Source: Culex pipiens pallens
Lineage: Eukaryota > Arthropoda > Insecta > Diptera > Culicidae
Assembly: GCF_016801865.2 (NCBI RefSeq)
Contig: NC_068938.1
Coordinates: forward strand, 14,604,746 to 14,668,745
Reading direction: 5' to 3'
Length of the DNA: 64,000 nt
In this document: positions 31,979 to 43,773 of the stretch, one piece after another
Layout of the letters: the number at the start of each line of letters is the position of its first letter
How positions within the stretch are numbered: the first letter of the stretch is position 1
Position numbers and translations under genes: made by a program
The notes under the pieces: model-generated
The model's database searches: none
Seen by the model: only the letters and a program-made list of their open reading frames with translations
What the model was told of the DNA's origin: nothing

Positions 31979-34599
31979 ATGGATTTGCCGGAAGCTCTGG
32001 ATATGGCCAGGGCGGCGAGCTTGTGTCGGGTTTGTCTAAAGGACGCCGGGGAGGACATGGTTCCCGTGAGTTACGAAGTGGACGGGATTTCCATCGTGGA
32101 GTTAATCGGTGCATGCAGCGGTGTTGAGGTGAGTTGCAATGATGCTGTCAGTTCGAAGAGCAAAAGGAAGTGAGTAAAAATTACTCAATGCGAAACAGGA
32201 ACCTCAATAGGGTCCTAAAGCATGGCTTTCTACCTAAGGTACTCGCGATTGAGTGTGTAGTAGTGCGGTTGTCAAAATCGCTATCTCTGACTCTCTCACT
32301 CCACTGACACTGACATTGTTTATGTTTTGGTTTTCCTGGCACGGTCCATTGTTCTTTTGTTATTGTTTTGGTTTTAGTGGCACAGAGTCATGCACTCACA
32401 CTAATGTAAAGCAAGATGACGAGTACCTTTGATATACAGCCTTGGTCCTAAAGCTCCTTGTTATTTTTTACGCTTAAAAACCATTTTGATCCTTTTTTTA
32501 TGTTAATGCAAAAAAAAATTCAAGATATTTTTCAAGTGTTAGGCAGAATAAAGATTAATCCTTCTCTGTGCCATATATTGACAGATTTTGCACTTTATGG
32601 CCATTTTGAACAAATTGTTGATTAAAATTAACGAATTTAATTGAAAATCGAAAAAATTAAAATGTGTTTTTCTAAAAGAAAATTGCAATTCATCAATTTT
32701 GTGGCCATAAAATCAGTCGAACCATCTAATTCTACGGGGCAGCGAATGACCGAAAGGTTAAAACTGCCGGAAATAAATCAATTAACAACAACAACATCTA
32801 ATTCTACAAACATTTTATTAATCCATATATGCCATTCCCTTCACCGTTCAAAACTGTTAGATTTTCGTCTGTCAGATTTTTCCAGTTTTTTTAATCGATA
32901 CTTTGCCAGATTTTTTAAATTTTGACCTAGTAGCCCTGCTTAAAATTGTTCTTTATTGAATTAGCTCTAAAGCTTTAAAAAATAACCACCAAAAAATGTA
33001 CCAATTCATATTTTAAAATAATTACATTCTTCTCGATACTTTCAACAGATTACGGAAGACGATGAGGACGCCTCACTTCCCACGAACTGTTGCGAACGCT
33101 GTGTGGAGGCCTTGTACGTTGCCCACAGCATAGCGGAGCAGTGTCGGGAATCGGACCGGAAGTTACGGTCGTTGCTAGATTCAGCCAAAGATCGTAGGGC
33201 GGAAGAGGAGTCCGAGGACCTTTCTGATTGTAGCCAAGACGAATCGGAAGAATCTGAACATGATTCGGGTGAGGACAATGCGCAAGATGTAGAACTTGAA
33301 GAAAATCTGCGAGGATTAGAGGGACCGGGTAATTTAGAGGAACCGAATACCACTTGTTGCGCCTGTCGGACCGATTTTGAAAGTGAAGAAGCTTTGAGCG
33401 ACCACATAAAGCAAGTGCACGAGCCTGAACGTACAAACGATGGGAGTAAAAAGCCGTTTCAGTGCGATACGTGCTTCCGGAGGTACTTTAAGAAAACCTC
33501 TCTGAATCGGCACAAACGATTGGGCAGTGTGGGAACGGCGATACGAGTGGTGAAGCAGGAGGAACCTGTGGATCATCGATGTTGTGGGTGTAGGAAGGAT
33601 TTTGGCACCGAGGAAGAGCTGCATCAGCATTCGCTATCGGTTCATGGACCCAGCAGGACTAACGACGAAACAAGACCGTTTGAGTGCGAACTCTGCTTCA
33701 AGCGGTACTCGTGTAAGAACTCGTTGGGGAGGCATTTTAAGGCAAGGTTACTCGAAAGCGTGCCACGAACGGTGCGGAAACTTGGTGCGAATCAATGTTG
33801 CGGATGTAGGGTCAAATTTGCTAATAAGGAACAACTTGTGCAACATTCGAAGCAGGTTCACGAACCAGATCGGAGTGATATCCTAGGGGAGCTGAAGCCA
33901 TTCGAGTGTGAGATTTGTTTTAGCAGATATTCGACTAGAGAGTCTTTCAAGCGTCATAAATCCGGATTTCGGGCGGAACAACTGTACCGCTGTGAACAGT
34001 GTGATAAATCATTCGTGAAGCGAGTAATGTTACGGATTCATGAACAAAAGTTTCATGACGGTGTCCAAAACGAGGTCATCGGAGCATACCAATGCACTAG
34101 ATGTGGCAAAACGTTCATGCATCCTAGTTCTTTAACCAATCACGAAAAGTGGCACAATCAGAGTCGAGATTTCGAATGTTCGATATGTGAGAAGATGTTC
34201 CTTAGCAAGGGAAATTTGCAAACGCACATGAAACTGCACTCGGAACCGGCGCACCAGCGGAAAGCTCAGTACGAATGTCCCATTTGCCGATGCAGCTTCA
34301 AAACCCCGAATTATCTACAGATTCATGCGCGAGTTCATACCGGTGAAAAGCCACACCGTTGCACGTATTGCTCGAAGCAGTTTGCCCACATGCCCGGTTT
34401 GAAGCGCCATCTGTTGACGCATACGGAAGAGAAACAATTCTCCTGCCGGTACTGTGCACGAGAGTTCTCGGCGCGTCCAAACTTACTAATCCACGAGAAA
34501 AGCCACGGAACGGAGCGCGAAAAGTGTGACATTTGCGGGAAGGAATTTGTCCACGTGCGGTACTTGCGCAAGCACCGGAAGCGGCACTTTAAACATTAA
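31979..34599 (+). CDS. ZAD C2H2 zinc-finger protein 1
   Basis: Two exons, 31979-32128 (phase 0, GAG|GTGAGT) and 33049-34599 (TTTCAACAG acceptor), give 566 residues. ZAD is an arthropod N-terminal dimerisation domain that holds zinc with two Cys pairs, here CRVC (16-19) and CERC (65-68), split by the intron as is usual. After an acidic linker come about 13 fingers. The first six alternate in three pairs: a CC(A/G)CR-type finger with a full C2H2 set, then a C-x2-C finger whose final His is displaced or missing (CDTC, CELC, CEIC). The last seven are regular, with TGEKPH-like linkers only near the end. It is likely a nuclear DNA-binding factor; targets unknown. The 920-bp intron contains part of a dispersed repeat. 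ATTAAA overlaps the stop codon. Confidence 0.93.
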
Positions 34600-34600
34600 A
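34595..34600 (+). terminator. Possible poly(A) signal overlapping the ZAD gene 1 stop
   Basis: ATTAAA spans the TAA stop (34597-34599). It is a variant hexamer, so support is weaker than for the other two C2H2 genes. Confidence 0.35.
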
Positions 34601-35082
34601 AGCTTAAAACTGGAAAAAGTCACTTTTAATTTAATTTCGAAATCATGAATATTCTGCGAACAAAAAAAAAAACAGATTTAGGTTGAAAATTACCCATTTT
34701 CAGCCACTCTCAAAACACGCTACCCAAAGTATGGGTAGCAGTTTGTATTTCTTGCACCTAAAAATTCCACATTCTTGGCTCTAGCGGGTAGTCCCCCGCA
34801 ATCCAACAACAACAAAGCGCAAAACGTCACCAGCTGGACGTCAAGGAAACATTCCAGAAACAACCGTCAAACAGCTCGCAGTGTGGCAAGCCTGGTGAAG
34901 CACGAAAAATCCCCGAAAAAACCACAAAAGCCGTTAGATTCCGGGTTGAAACCGTTGCCCAAGCGTAGCCTAGCTTCCGTGGCACTTCCGGCGCGTGGAG
35001 TTGACCGACGAGGTGCCTGTGAAACGGCAGGAGAAGTGATTTTACATCGAGCAGAAAAAAAGTTGCTGCTGTGAAAAACAAG
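34601..35082. other. Spacer and 5' UTR of Caper
   Basis: The short spacer holds a CTACCCAAAGTATGGGTAG inverted repeat near 34721-34739. The 5' UTR of the next gene probably begins within 34770-34850. No separate gene. Confidence 0.4.
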
Positions 35083-38000
35083 ATGGCGGCCGAAGATTTT
35101 GACGTCGAGGAGATGCTCGAGGCTCCGTACCGAAAGGTGAGTGTTGTTTTGTGGGGGATGGGGGAGGGTTCGGTCGAGGTGGTTGCTCCTGCGGCGATCG
35201 AGTGGGCCTGGGTGGGGGGTTTGGAAGGGGAGGAGTTTTGGGGGTGGTTTTGCGGGGGAAGGAGTTTTGTTTGCTGCGTGTATTTTTAGCCTTGGGCTAC
35301 TTCGATTGCATTCTGATGGTGCTATTCTCCTTTGTTATGGTTTTGGGACTTAACGTTTTGGAGCGAAATGTCGCGTGTTTGCTGGATCTTTTTTTTCTTC
35401 CTTTTTTAAGAACTGCTAGAGATTTTATTTATTAAATATTTTCCTCGTTTTTGCATTTTGTAGACTGTAAAACCAATCCTGTTTGAATTAGCGGAGCGCG
35501 TTGTTTCTGCCAGCTTAGGATGATAAACGTTAAAGGTACTTGAAAACAACAATAAGTAATAGAACGACATTCAATGTCAAGTTAACAACAGTAATCGCAT
35601 AAACGTTTAAAACGACGCTCAAGGTTGCTCAATCAATTTGCCGTGTCTCGTGACCGACCTTGAGCAAACGAGAATGATACGGAAGTTTAGTTTATAGCAG
35701 TGAGTAAATAACGGAAATTAGCATATGATTATATGTATTGGTAGCAGACAGAGATATCATGGAATAATTATCGTTGGTAGCGAACAAGAGTGTTAGTTGT
35801 ATTAATTGGTAGCAGATCATGGAATCAGGGAAGTAGATACTAATGACTAGAGTGTCAGGACATGGCACAGCTGAATCGCATCAACTAAACGCGTAAGTTC
35901 TACAAGAAACTCAGCCAATCAGTCCCGGAAAGGACGGGGAAGTTCAGGATGCCATCAAGAAGCTAAAAAACATTAAAAGCAGCTGATATTCAAGATCTGG
36001 GACACAGAACAGCTACCGAAGGAGTGGAAAGAGGGAGTTATATGCCCGATCTACAAGAAGGGGGACAAGTTGGAATGTGAGAACTATCGTGCCATCACTA
36101 CACTCAACCCCCGGTGGTTGGTCACTTTTTCGTTTGACACTTTTTTAGTTTGTACCCCGTTGGTTGGTCAAAGTCAAACTAAAAAGTGACGAACTGTCAC
36201 TTTTTACACGGCGCTCACACACGATCAAAACAAACGTTTGAAAGTGTGTGTGAACTCCGTGTAAAAGGGGTGTCAAACTAAAAAGTGACCCCGTTCGTTT
36301 GACACCAGTTGGTGTCAAACCATCGGGGTTTGAGTGTATTCTCAATGCAGCCTACAAAGTGTTGCGAAGGATTTTGTTGGGTACCAAGCCGGTTTCCAGA
36401 TAGTGGTGGTTGAGTGCAAATAGGACGGGAAGATGACCAACCAATCGCACCACAACACGTGAAGGAAGGAAGGAAGACTTTTCCAAGAAACCCCCAGAGA
36501 TCATCATCATACATCATGAACAAGAACAACAGATTTTGAGATCTATTAATAGACACACGGCTCCGTGATGGCAAGGCCGATTAAGTCTTTTAGGGTATAG
36601 AAAACAGATAGAATGGATCAATCGCGAAGATCTATGGAAGATCATGCATGAGCACGGCTTTTCCGGGAAGCTGAGCAGAAGTGTGAAATCAACGATGGAT
36701 GGGCAAGGTGTAACGTGCAATGTGATTGAACCATGTAGATGAAGGTCTGGAAAGTGTGGGTGGTTCACAGCGGCATTGAAGAGTAGCAGCTCATAACCCG
36801 TGGGTTGCTCGAGCAGTAAAAGTAAAGTAAGCTATCAATTGTAGCAAATTGAGATATCAGTTTAGAATGCTATTGATAGCAAATCAAGATAATCATGAAC
36901 AGAATTCGGACTCGTTGTAAATCATAAAAATCTCGAAAGGATGTGGAATGTGTAGTAATGATAGAAGTCCATAAATATTGGTAGCGATTTGAAGTAGCAT
37001 ACCGAGATTGGTAGCGATTAGTGTAAAGTTGCTGTTGGTAGCATACCGAGATATACTTGAAAGGAATAGAAGAGAACAAGAGTAACAAAATATAGATAGG
37101 TAGCCAATTGGGATAGCTTATAGAGTTTCATTGCGAACTAAGTTTTCAATGAAGGGTTGCCATTGATAGCAATTCGAGATTGTCTTGGTAGCAAGCAGAT
37201 ATCTTCGAATATAATCAGTTACAAACATACATCAGTGTTGAAAGAAAAGCAAATCAGAATAGATAATACGAACTTCCGTACCATCCTCACATAAACCAAT
37301 CCAACACTATAAACTAACCCAAAAGAAAGCAACGTCTGCAGTCAAGTACACATTAAAACGTGCAATTCTTTCTGTTTTTCTAGGCCAAACGCAAGTGCCG
37401 CTCTATCGAACCCCGATAGTAGGGTCAAATCAATGCCATGATGCAAAGCGTCAGAACTAAAAGTAGGAACCTGGTGCACGTTTACTGCACCATAAATTCA
37501 ATAGTCAATCGCTTTCTTTAGCAACATCCACAGAATATGAATACTGTATTCCTGTTTTTAGATATCGCGCTCGTGTGTCTGTGTGTTGATCCCAAGAGAT
37601 GCCCGACAACAGGCGAAAATTGCTTTGTGCGTGTGTTGTTAAGGCAAGTTTCCTTCCTCTTCAATTTCGTATTTTACTATCAACACTAGTTTTGCTAACG
37701 ATTGCCTCGCTTCTTGGGCAGTCGAATGTCCAGGGACCAATTTCTATTGCTTGTAAAAATCAGTTTGTTGTTATCTATCTAAACAAAACAAAAAAGCGCG
37801 ATCCTACAGTTGTAATAATGTTGCAAACCGTTTCCTTATTTGTCCAGGTGTCTCTGCTAACAGAAAGCACTATACAGAGTCAGTCAGCAAAAAAAGAGCA
37901 AAATGGCAAAACACGGCCCAACGTCTCGCGTGCGTCCTTAGGTAATTAAGCCACAAACACAGAACAAAAAAAAAACACAACCTTATCAATGTTTGCGGTT

Positions 38001-41000
38001 GGCACACCGAAGTGAAGCACACATCCTCAGTAATGATTTATCTATGGCGTCTTATATTTGCATATAGATGGAAGGAAAAGGTGGCCTTTGGCTTTGGGCA
38101 GGCCCATCCGGAACTAAACGGCGCGCGCAGAAACACGCACACAAACAGAGAGAGAGAGCGGGCGGTGCCCAGACGGTGCACTCCAAAGTAATACGCGCGT
38201 GGCAACTCCAGGAGGGGGTCGAGAGTGTCCGCTGCGAGATTCCGAGATCGTTCGTTCCGTCCAAGCGCACAGTTGCGGTCACCCCTTTTCGTTCTAGATC
38301 CGACTCCAAGTTACGGGGGTTCCCATTCATCACACCACGACCATCCAATACGCGCCGTCGTCGTCGCTTCATCGTCACACAACCAAACAACCTCTCTTTA
38401 CAGATTACCTTCCCTGACTTGTGCGCGCACCCCAGACAACGCGGTTCTGTGTTCGCCCTTCTGCTTCCGCTCGAGCGCGCCCGCATGGGGGGTGGCGGTG
38501 TCGTAAGGATCTGTTAACACTAGCTTTTTGGGTTCTCTTCTAGGTTGGCCGTCGTAGTCGCCGCCGTCGTCGTTGTCTTCCACCCTTCATGATTTTATGA
38601 TGTGTGTTTCGCTTACAGTGTGACGCAACTGTGGCTTTGACGGGATTTGGGGAACGGAACTCGTGTGCACTCGCGACTCTCAAGAGCGGGGGTTGCGCTA
38701 GCTGTAGATTGGGTGGCTGCGGGTGGGATTGGTATGATTGTAACCGGTTGCTTTTTTATGACTCTAGATACCGGGGACGATGAGAGGAGAAGCATACTGG
38801 ACGTGGATCGAGCTGGATGGAATCACTTGGTGTCCAATCCTACACCACTGGACTAAAACTATCATGACTTGGTTTAGTAGGTCATTAGGGTGTAATATGG
38901 TTGTATGGAAATAATTAAGTTGTCCAAATTTAGCGAGCACAGCAATTTTTCAGTTTCTTTTAGGGTCCTAAAGAACTCCCCAAAGTTTGAGAACGATTGG
39001 TTTAGTCCTCGCTTTGCGCAAAGCGATTCAATTTTCCATATAAATTTGTATAGGAAAAACATTTTTTTTTATTTTGATATTTATAAAATCCACGTTTCAC
39101 GCTGTACTAAAACCGGATTCATATTCTGATGCTCTGGAAGGTGCTCTACAACTTTCCTGAAGAGAGTATGGTGCTAACTTGCTCCTAAAAAAAGATACAG
39201 CGTGTTCAAAACTCGTCTAAAACGTGTTTTTTGCTCTAAAATCACGTTTTAGACGAGTTTTGAGGACGCTGTATCTTCTTTCAGGGACAAGCTAGCACCA
39301 TACTCTCTTCGGGAAAGTTGTAGAGCTTTAGCTTTAAGAAAAATGTAATTACAAAAGCCGACTCGGTCCTAACCAGGTCCCAGTACCGAAAAGGACCTAT
39401 TAAAAATAATTTTATGAAAAAAAAAAAGTTGTAGAGCACCTTCCAGAGCATCAGAATATGAATCCGGTTTTAGTACAGCATAAAACGTGGCATTATAAAT
39501 ATATAAAAAAAAATGTTTTTCCCATACAAATTTATATGGAAAATTGAATCCAAAAAAACCAATCGTTCCCAAACTTTGGGGAGTTGTTTAGGACCCCAAA
39601 AGGAACTGAAAAATTGCTGTGCTGGAAAATCGATTTTGATATTACACCCTAGTAGGCCATGCTAACTACCAGTACCGTTCACGACAACAAAAACGACCGA
39701 ACGTCAACAAACCCTTCATTCGGTTACTAAGGCAACGAGTACAACATTTGGCGACGAGGAGTCCTTGGCAAATTATCGAAACGCTGCAACGGGAAACGAG
39801 TGGATGGAATCTAATTGATAGCAATGGCCGGCAGGAAGTAACCTAGAGCGTCATGCGGATCCTGGGCTTGCTAGATAAGACCCATTGTTGTCGAGCTTTA
39901 CTGAAACTGGAAGTACATATTCTCGACTAGTCGAGAACAGAACACCGATGAAGTCTGCAAGTAGTAAACGAAATACGTATCTGTAAAGATATTAAAATAT
40001 ACAGCGGAATTAAAAGGAACAACTCGTTTCGTTGTATTCACAATAAAGCATTCTGCTAAAATGCTCAACCCAACCACAATGGGAGGTACATGTCGTGTGA
40101 CACCGTCAGACCGCAGTTAAATCTGTGTGGCATCTCAAAAGTTCATAACTGAAAAAAATAGATCGAGAACAAGAACCGTAAATCAGTTCATACCTCCAGA
40201 TTCCACAATCAACAAACCCAGGAGAGAGACCGTCCGGCAGGAAACGACGAATACCATTGCATTTCGAGTTCTACGACCTTTATTAGAAGGGAGATGTTTA
40301 GTATGCCAGAAAATGTCTATTAAAGGCGTCTGTCGAAGGAAATAACCGCCATCAAGGAAGATCCATTAAACGATTCAGCAATAAGAAGCAACCGGTGCAA
40401 TCATGTTCCGTCGACCACGTTCCGTCCGATCGCCATCTCCAGCAGCGGCAATCCCCGCACCAATCATTCTAGCGTTTCTCCTCTATTTCGCAATGCAACA
40501 CGTTTTTTTCAAAGGTCATATTTTCCCCTTACAGATCTGTTTGCTTTTGAAAAGCACACACGTTCTGCCACAAACACGCGTGCAAAGCCGTGAGATGAAT
40601 AGAGCCCCCAATAGAGAGCACCGCCCACCAGGTAGAGACAAGCCATACGCAATATAGCGCACACATGTTGAAAGCAAACAAGTGCTGGAATTTGGTAAAA
40701 ACACAATTCCTTGGTGTGTTTGTGTGTGCGCGCGCGTAAGCTAGCCCCGCATTTTTTTCTCAAAGATCTCCCTCATCTCAAGAGTATTATTTTTGCAGAA
40801 AACTCAATCTCACAGTGAATACGACGCGCACAACACGCACACACACAAAATAGTAGCTCTCTCTATCTACGGTTATGGTTGCGTGTGAGTGTGATGTGTG
40901 TGCGTGACTTGGTGAACGTCACGCACAGTTCACTGAGTTGTTGTGGGTCGTCCAGAGAACCGGTAAGTGTGCACGATCGCGAGGCGGGGGGTATTTCTCT

Positions 41001-43110
41001 ACTACCGTAGGTAATCTGGACCGACGTGGAACCGTGGACATCCAGCGTGCGCACCCAAACGTCGTGAACGCAATTCTCTATCATTTTAGCAGCAGCCAGC
41101 CAGCCAGCCCTCAACACGTGTATTAATGCCTGTCGAATGTTTCTTTTTTTCTTTTTTCCCCATTCTTCTTTTATTATTTTCTATCGCACACCAACTCTAT
41201 CATCTCTCGTAAAACCCAACAACGACAACAACGCGGGCTCGTGCTGATCATCCGGAACACGCCGTCGTCGCCGCTGCTGCTGCTGCTGCTGAACAACACC
41301 TTCTACTATTCCAAAAAACAATCCCCCCAAAACCATATTTGATATGTCTGTTTGTGTGTGCTCGTTAGGAGGACGGATCACCGGCGGCTGAAAACGGCAC
41401 GTCCAACGGAGATCGCCACAAGGATCGAGATCATCATCGGGACGGCAAGTCGTCTAGGTAAGTCCGGAACATCCTCATGTTGGCAATGCTTTTGTAACCA
41501 ACCCTTTCTTTCCCCAGACATCGCAGCCGTGATCGCGAGGGCGGCGAAAAGCGCCACAAGGAACGGTCGAGATCGCGCGAGCGGCGCCACAAGGAGCGTC
41601 GTCGCAGCAAGGATCGTTCGCGGTCGCGCTCCAAGGGACACGAGCGCAAGGAGAAGGACCGCAGCGGACGTGGTGGCGACCGGAAGGAGGGCCGTGACGA
41701 ACGGAAGGAGCTCTCGGGGCGGGGCGAGCGGCGTCGATCGCGCGATCGTTCCCACGAGAGGGAACGTCACGAGCGCGATCGTCACCGCGGTGAGCGCGTT
41801 GAAAAGCCGCGTCGACGTAGCCGCAGTCGGCCACCGGCGGCGGGACCACCACGGTGAGTTCTAGGTTCAAACTTCTTTTCTTTAGACGACATCCGTGACC
41901 CGTGTCTGTTTGTTTTTCTCTTTTCAGACGTCGATCACGCTCCCCGCGACCATTCCGACGGGGTCGTACGCCTCCGAATGGGGTCCGCTATCGGGATGGA
42001 TCTCCGCTGGAGGAGCTCAGCCCGGAGGAGCGCGATATGCGCACCGTGTTTTGCATGCAACTGTCGCAGCGAATCCGAGCCCGCGATCTGGAGGAGTTTT
42101 TCTCCAGCGTGGGCAAGGTTCGGGACGTGCGGTTGATCACGTGCAACAAGACGAAACGCTTCAAGGGAATCGCGTACATTGAGTTCCGTGATCCGGAGTC
42201 GGTTGCGTTGGCGTTGGGGTTGTCTGGCCAGCGATTGCTGGGCATTCCGATCTCGGTGCAGCACACACAGGCCGAAAAGAACCGGCTGGCGAACATTCCT
42301 CCGCCACCGCCGCCGAAGGTCATCGTTGGACCGATGCGGCTGTACGTGGGGTCGTTGCACTTTAACATCACCGAGGACATGCTGCGCGGAATCTTTGAGC
42401 CGTTCGGTAAGATCGACAACATCCAGCTGATTATGGACTCGGACACGGGTCGGTCCAAGGGCTACGGCTTTATCACATTCCACAACGCGGACGACGCCAA
42501 GAAGGCGCTAGAACAGTTGAACGGCTTCGAGTTGGCCGGACGTCCCATGAAGGTGGGCAACGTGACCGAGCGATTGGACGTTACGACCCACGCATCGCTC
42601 GACACCGACGAAATGGACCGCAGTGGAATCGATCTCGGTGCAACCGGACGCCTTCAGCTGATGTTCAAACTGGCAGAAGGTGCCGGATTGGCCGTGCCAC
42701 GTGCAGCAGCCGACGCCCTTCTCGCCACGGCACCACAACCTGCGCCAAACCAGCCGGTCCAAGATTCACCGGCAATCGCTACCCAATGTTTCCTGCTATC
42801 GAACATGTTCGATCCGGCCACCGAAACCAACCCCAGCTGGGACGTTGAAATCGAAGACGATGTCATTGAAGAGTGCAACAAACACGGCGGCGTCCTGCAC
42901 GTCTACGTGGACAAACAATCTCCGGCCGGAAACGTTTACGTCAAATGCCCAAGCATCGCGACGGCCGTCCTCGCCGTAAACGCCCTGCACGGTCGTTGGT
43001 TCGCCGGACGGGTCATTGCCGCCGCGTACGTCCCGCTCGTCAACTATCACACACTGTTCCAGGAGTCGGCCACGGCATCCGCCCTCCTGAAGCCCAACAG
43101 AGCAAATTAG
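35083..43110 (+). CDS. Caper: Caper / RBM39 splicing factor and coactivator
   Basis: Four coding exons: 35083-35136, 41369-41457, 41518-41853 and 41928-43110, with all junction phases consistent; 553 residues. RBM39 acts in nuclear pre-mRNA splicing with U2AF-type factors. The first exon encodes MAAEDFDVEEMLEAPYRK, very like the RBM39 N-terminus. Residues about 20-185 are an Arg/Ser/Lys/Asp-rich RS domain. RRM1 starts near 198 (RTVFCMQLSQ). RRM2 spans about 296-373 (LYVGSLHFNITEDMLR, KGYGFITF). The C-terminal UHM-type RRM3 lies at about 461-540 and contains DDVIEECNKHGGV and ALHGRWFAG. The first intron is 6.2 kb and repeat-rich, and contains a possible stop-bearing alternative exon at 37384. 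Convergent with the next C2H2 gene. Confidence 0.96.
35925..36775 (+). pseudogene. Non-LTR retrotransposon reverse transcriptase fragment, interrupted
   Basis: Plus-strand readings include LPKEWKEGVICPIYKKGDK, then NAAYKVLRRILLG, YQAGFR and LWKIMHEHGFSGKL, which are typical of LINE reverse transcriptases in the region before the catalytic motif. Frameshifts and stops are frequent. A MITE is inserted at 36101-36336. It is 5' and 3' truncated. The wording is RTE-like, but I cannot fix the clade. Confidence 0.75.
36101..36336. mobile_element. 236-bp MITE with TA target duplication inside the LINE
   Basis: Left end CACTCAACCCCCGGTGGTT matches the inverse of the right end (CACTCAAACCCCGATGGTT as reverse complement). 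TA is duplicated at 36099-36100 and 36337-36338. Removing the element restores a continuous reading ...RAIT-ILNAAYKVL, which proves the nesting order. Internal AAAAAGTGAC and GTGTCAAAC phrases repeat. Confidence 0.8.
37384..37462 (+). other. Candidate stop-containing alternative exon in Caper intron 1
   Basis: A strong acceptor (TTCTTTCTGTTTTTCTAG) precedes 37384. Joined in phase 0 to exon 1 it would read 11 further codons (AKRKCRSIEPR) and stop at TAG 37417-37419. A weak donor (AAAA|GTAGGA) follows at 37463. RBM39-type factors are known to be autoregulated by such exons, but use here is inference. Confidence 0.3.
38888..39649. mobile_element. 762-bp foldback/MITE with GGGTGTAATAT termini
   Basis: Inverted arms of about 330 bp begin GGGTGTAATAT and end ATATTACACCC, flanked by TA on both sides (38886-38887 and 39650-39651), as for Tc1/mariner-type elements. 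The apex lies near 39225. The right arm has an extra segment of about 75 bp (39345-39425). No coding capacity. Confidence 0.75.
39652..41368. other. Remaining part of Caper intron 1
   Basis: Moderately GC-rich, with CA/GT-rich tracts near 40700-40900 and a short GCTGCTG run at 41273-41291. No exon is supported. The intron ends at the GTTAG acceptor before 41369. Confidence 0.5.
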
Positions 43111-43767
43111 GGCCCGCGGTCAAAGTAACGCTGAGATAGGTTTAAGAGGGTGCGAGCGGTTGCGATTGGGCGTGTGTCCAACCCCCTTATCCGGAATTGT
43201 GATATCAAGTCAGCGCGCGTTGCTACGTTCTGAGAAATGTAGAACACTCACACGATTTCTCCGGGAAGAGGGCGCGGACGCGGATGGACGACATGAGTGT
43301 ATGAGCGAGGACGACAAGGGTGCGCGAGTCAATTAATTTTGTGGGCAGAATTAAGTTTTTTCTCTTTCGTTTGTTTCATAGATTTACACGGCTTTCGTTC
43401 AATAAAGTAAAAATAATTGATCATTTTTTTTTTGGTTCGGTAGTGTTCAGCTTGAAGCGTTTCCTAGTAGTGAGTGACGCCTGTTACGTTTACATTCGCG
43501 TAACGTTGCACTAACCAACAAGGTTGATTAAGAAATAATCTAATGTTAAGCAACAGTTTCTATCTACATGTAACACACACACACACTTGGTAAGAGCGAA
43601 CAAATAAAGTGTAGACATTTTAACGGTACCAGGAGGTGGCGGTTGTCGCTGGATAGGACTTAAAAGAACAAAAATCCTTGCCAGGATCCCATTGCATTGT
43701 CGTAATTGTGAACAAAGGCGTCTATGTGAAGTGTTTCTACAATTGTGTTGAAATTTCTTCAAACATT
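43111..43767. other. Caper 3' UTR and convergent spacer
   Basis: AATAAA at 43401-43406 and again at 43603-43608 are candidate poly(A) signals for Caper. The spacer to the convergent C2H2 gene is under 200 bp after the second signal. Confidence 0.6.
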
Positions 43768-43773
43768 TTTATT
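43768..43773 (-). terminator. Poly(A) signal overlapping the ZAD gene 2 stop
   Basis: On the minus strand the end reads GAG TGA ATAAA, so AATAAA begins on the last base of the stop codon. The 3' UTR may be only tens of bases long. Confidence 0.5.

Larger units (their letters stand above)
35690..37240. repeat. Degenerate iterated motif region in the Caper intron
   Basis: About a dozen loosely spaced copies of a phrase like TGGTAGCAAATTGAGATAT occur on both sides of a LINE fragment. Spacing is irregular, roughly 40-150 bp. It may be an old tandem array that was broken by insertion. Confidence 0.5.

Noticed and set aside
34775..35074. 99-codon frame before Caper
   Set aside because: It overlaps the 5' UTR of Caper, is Lys/Ser-rich without a domain, and is probably chance.
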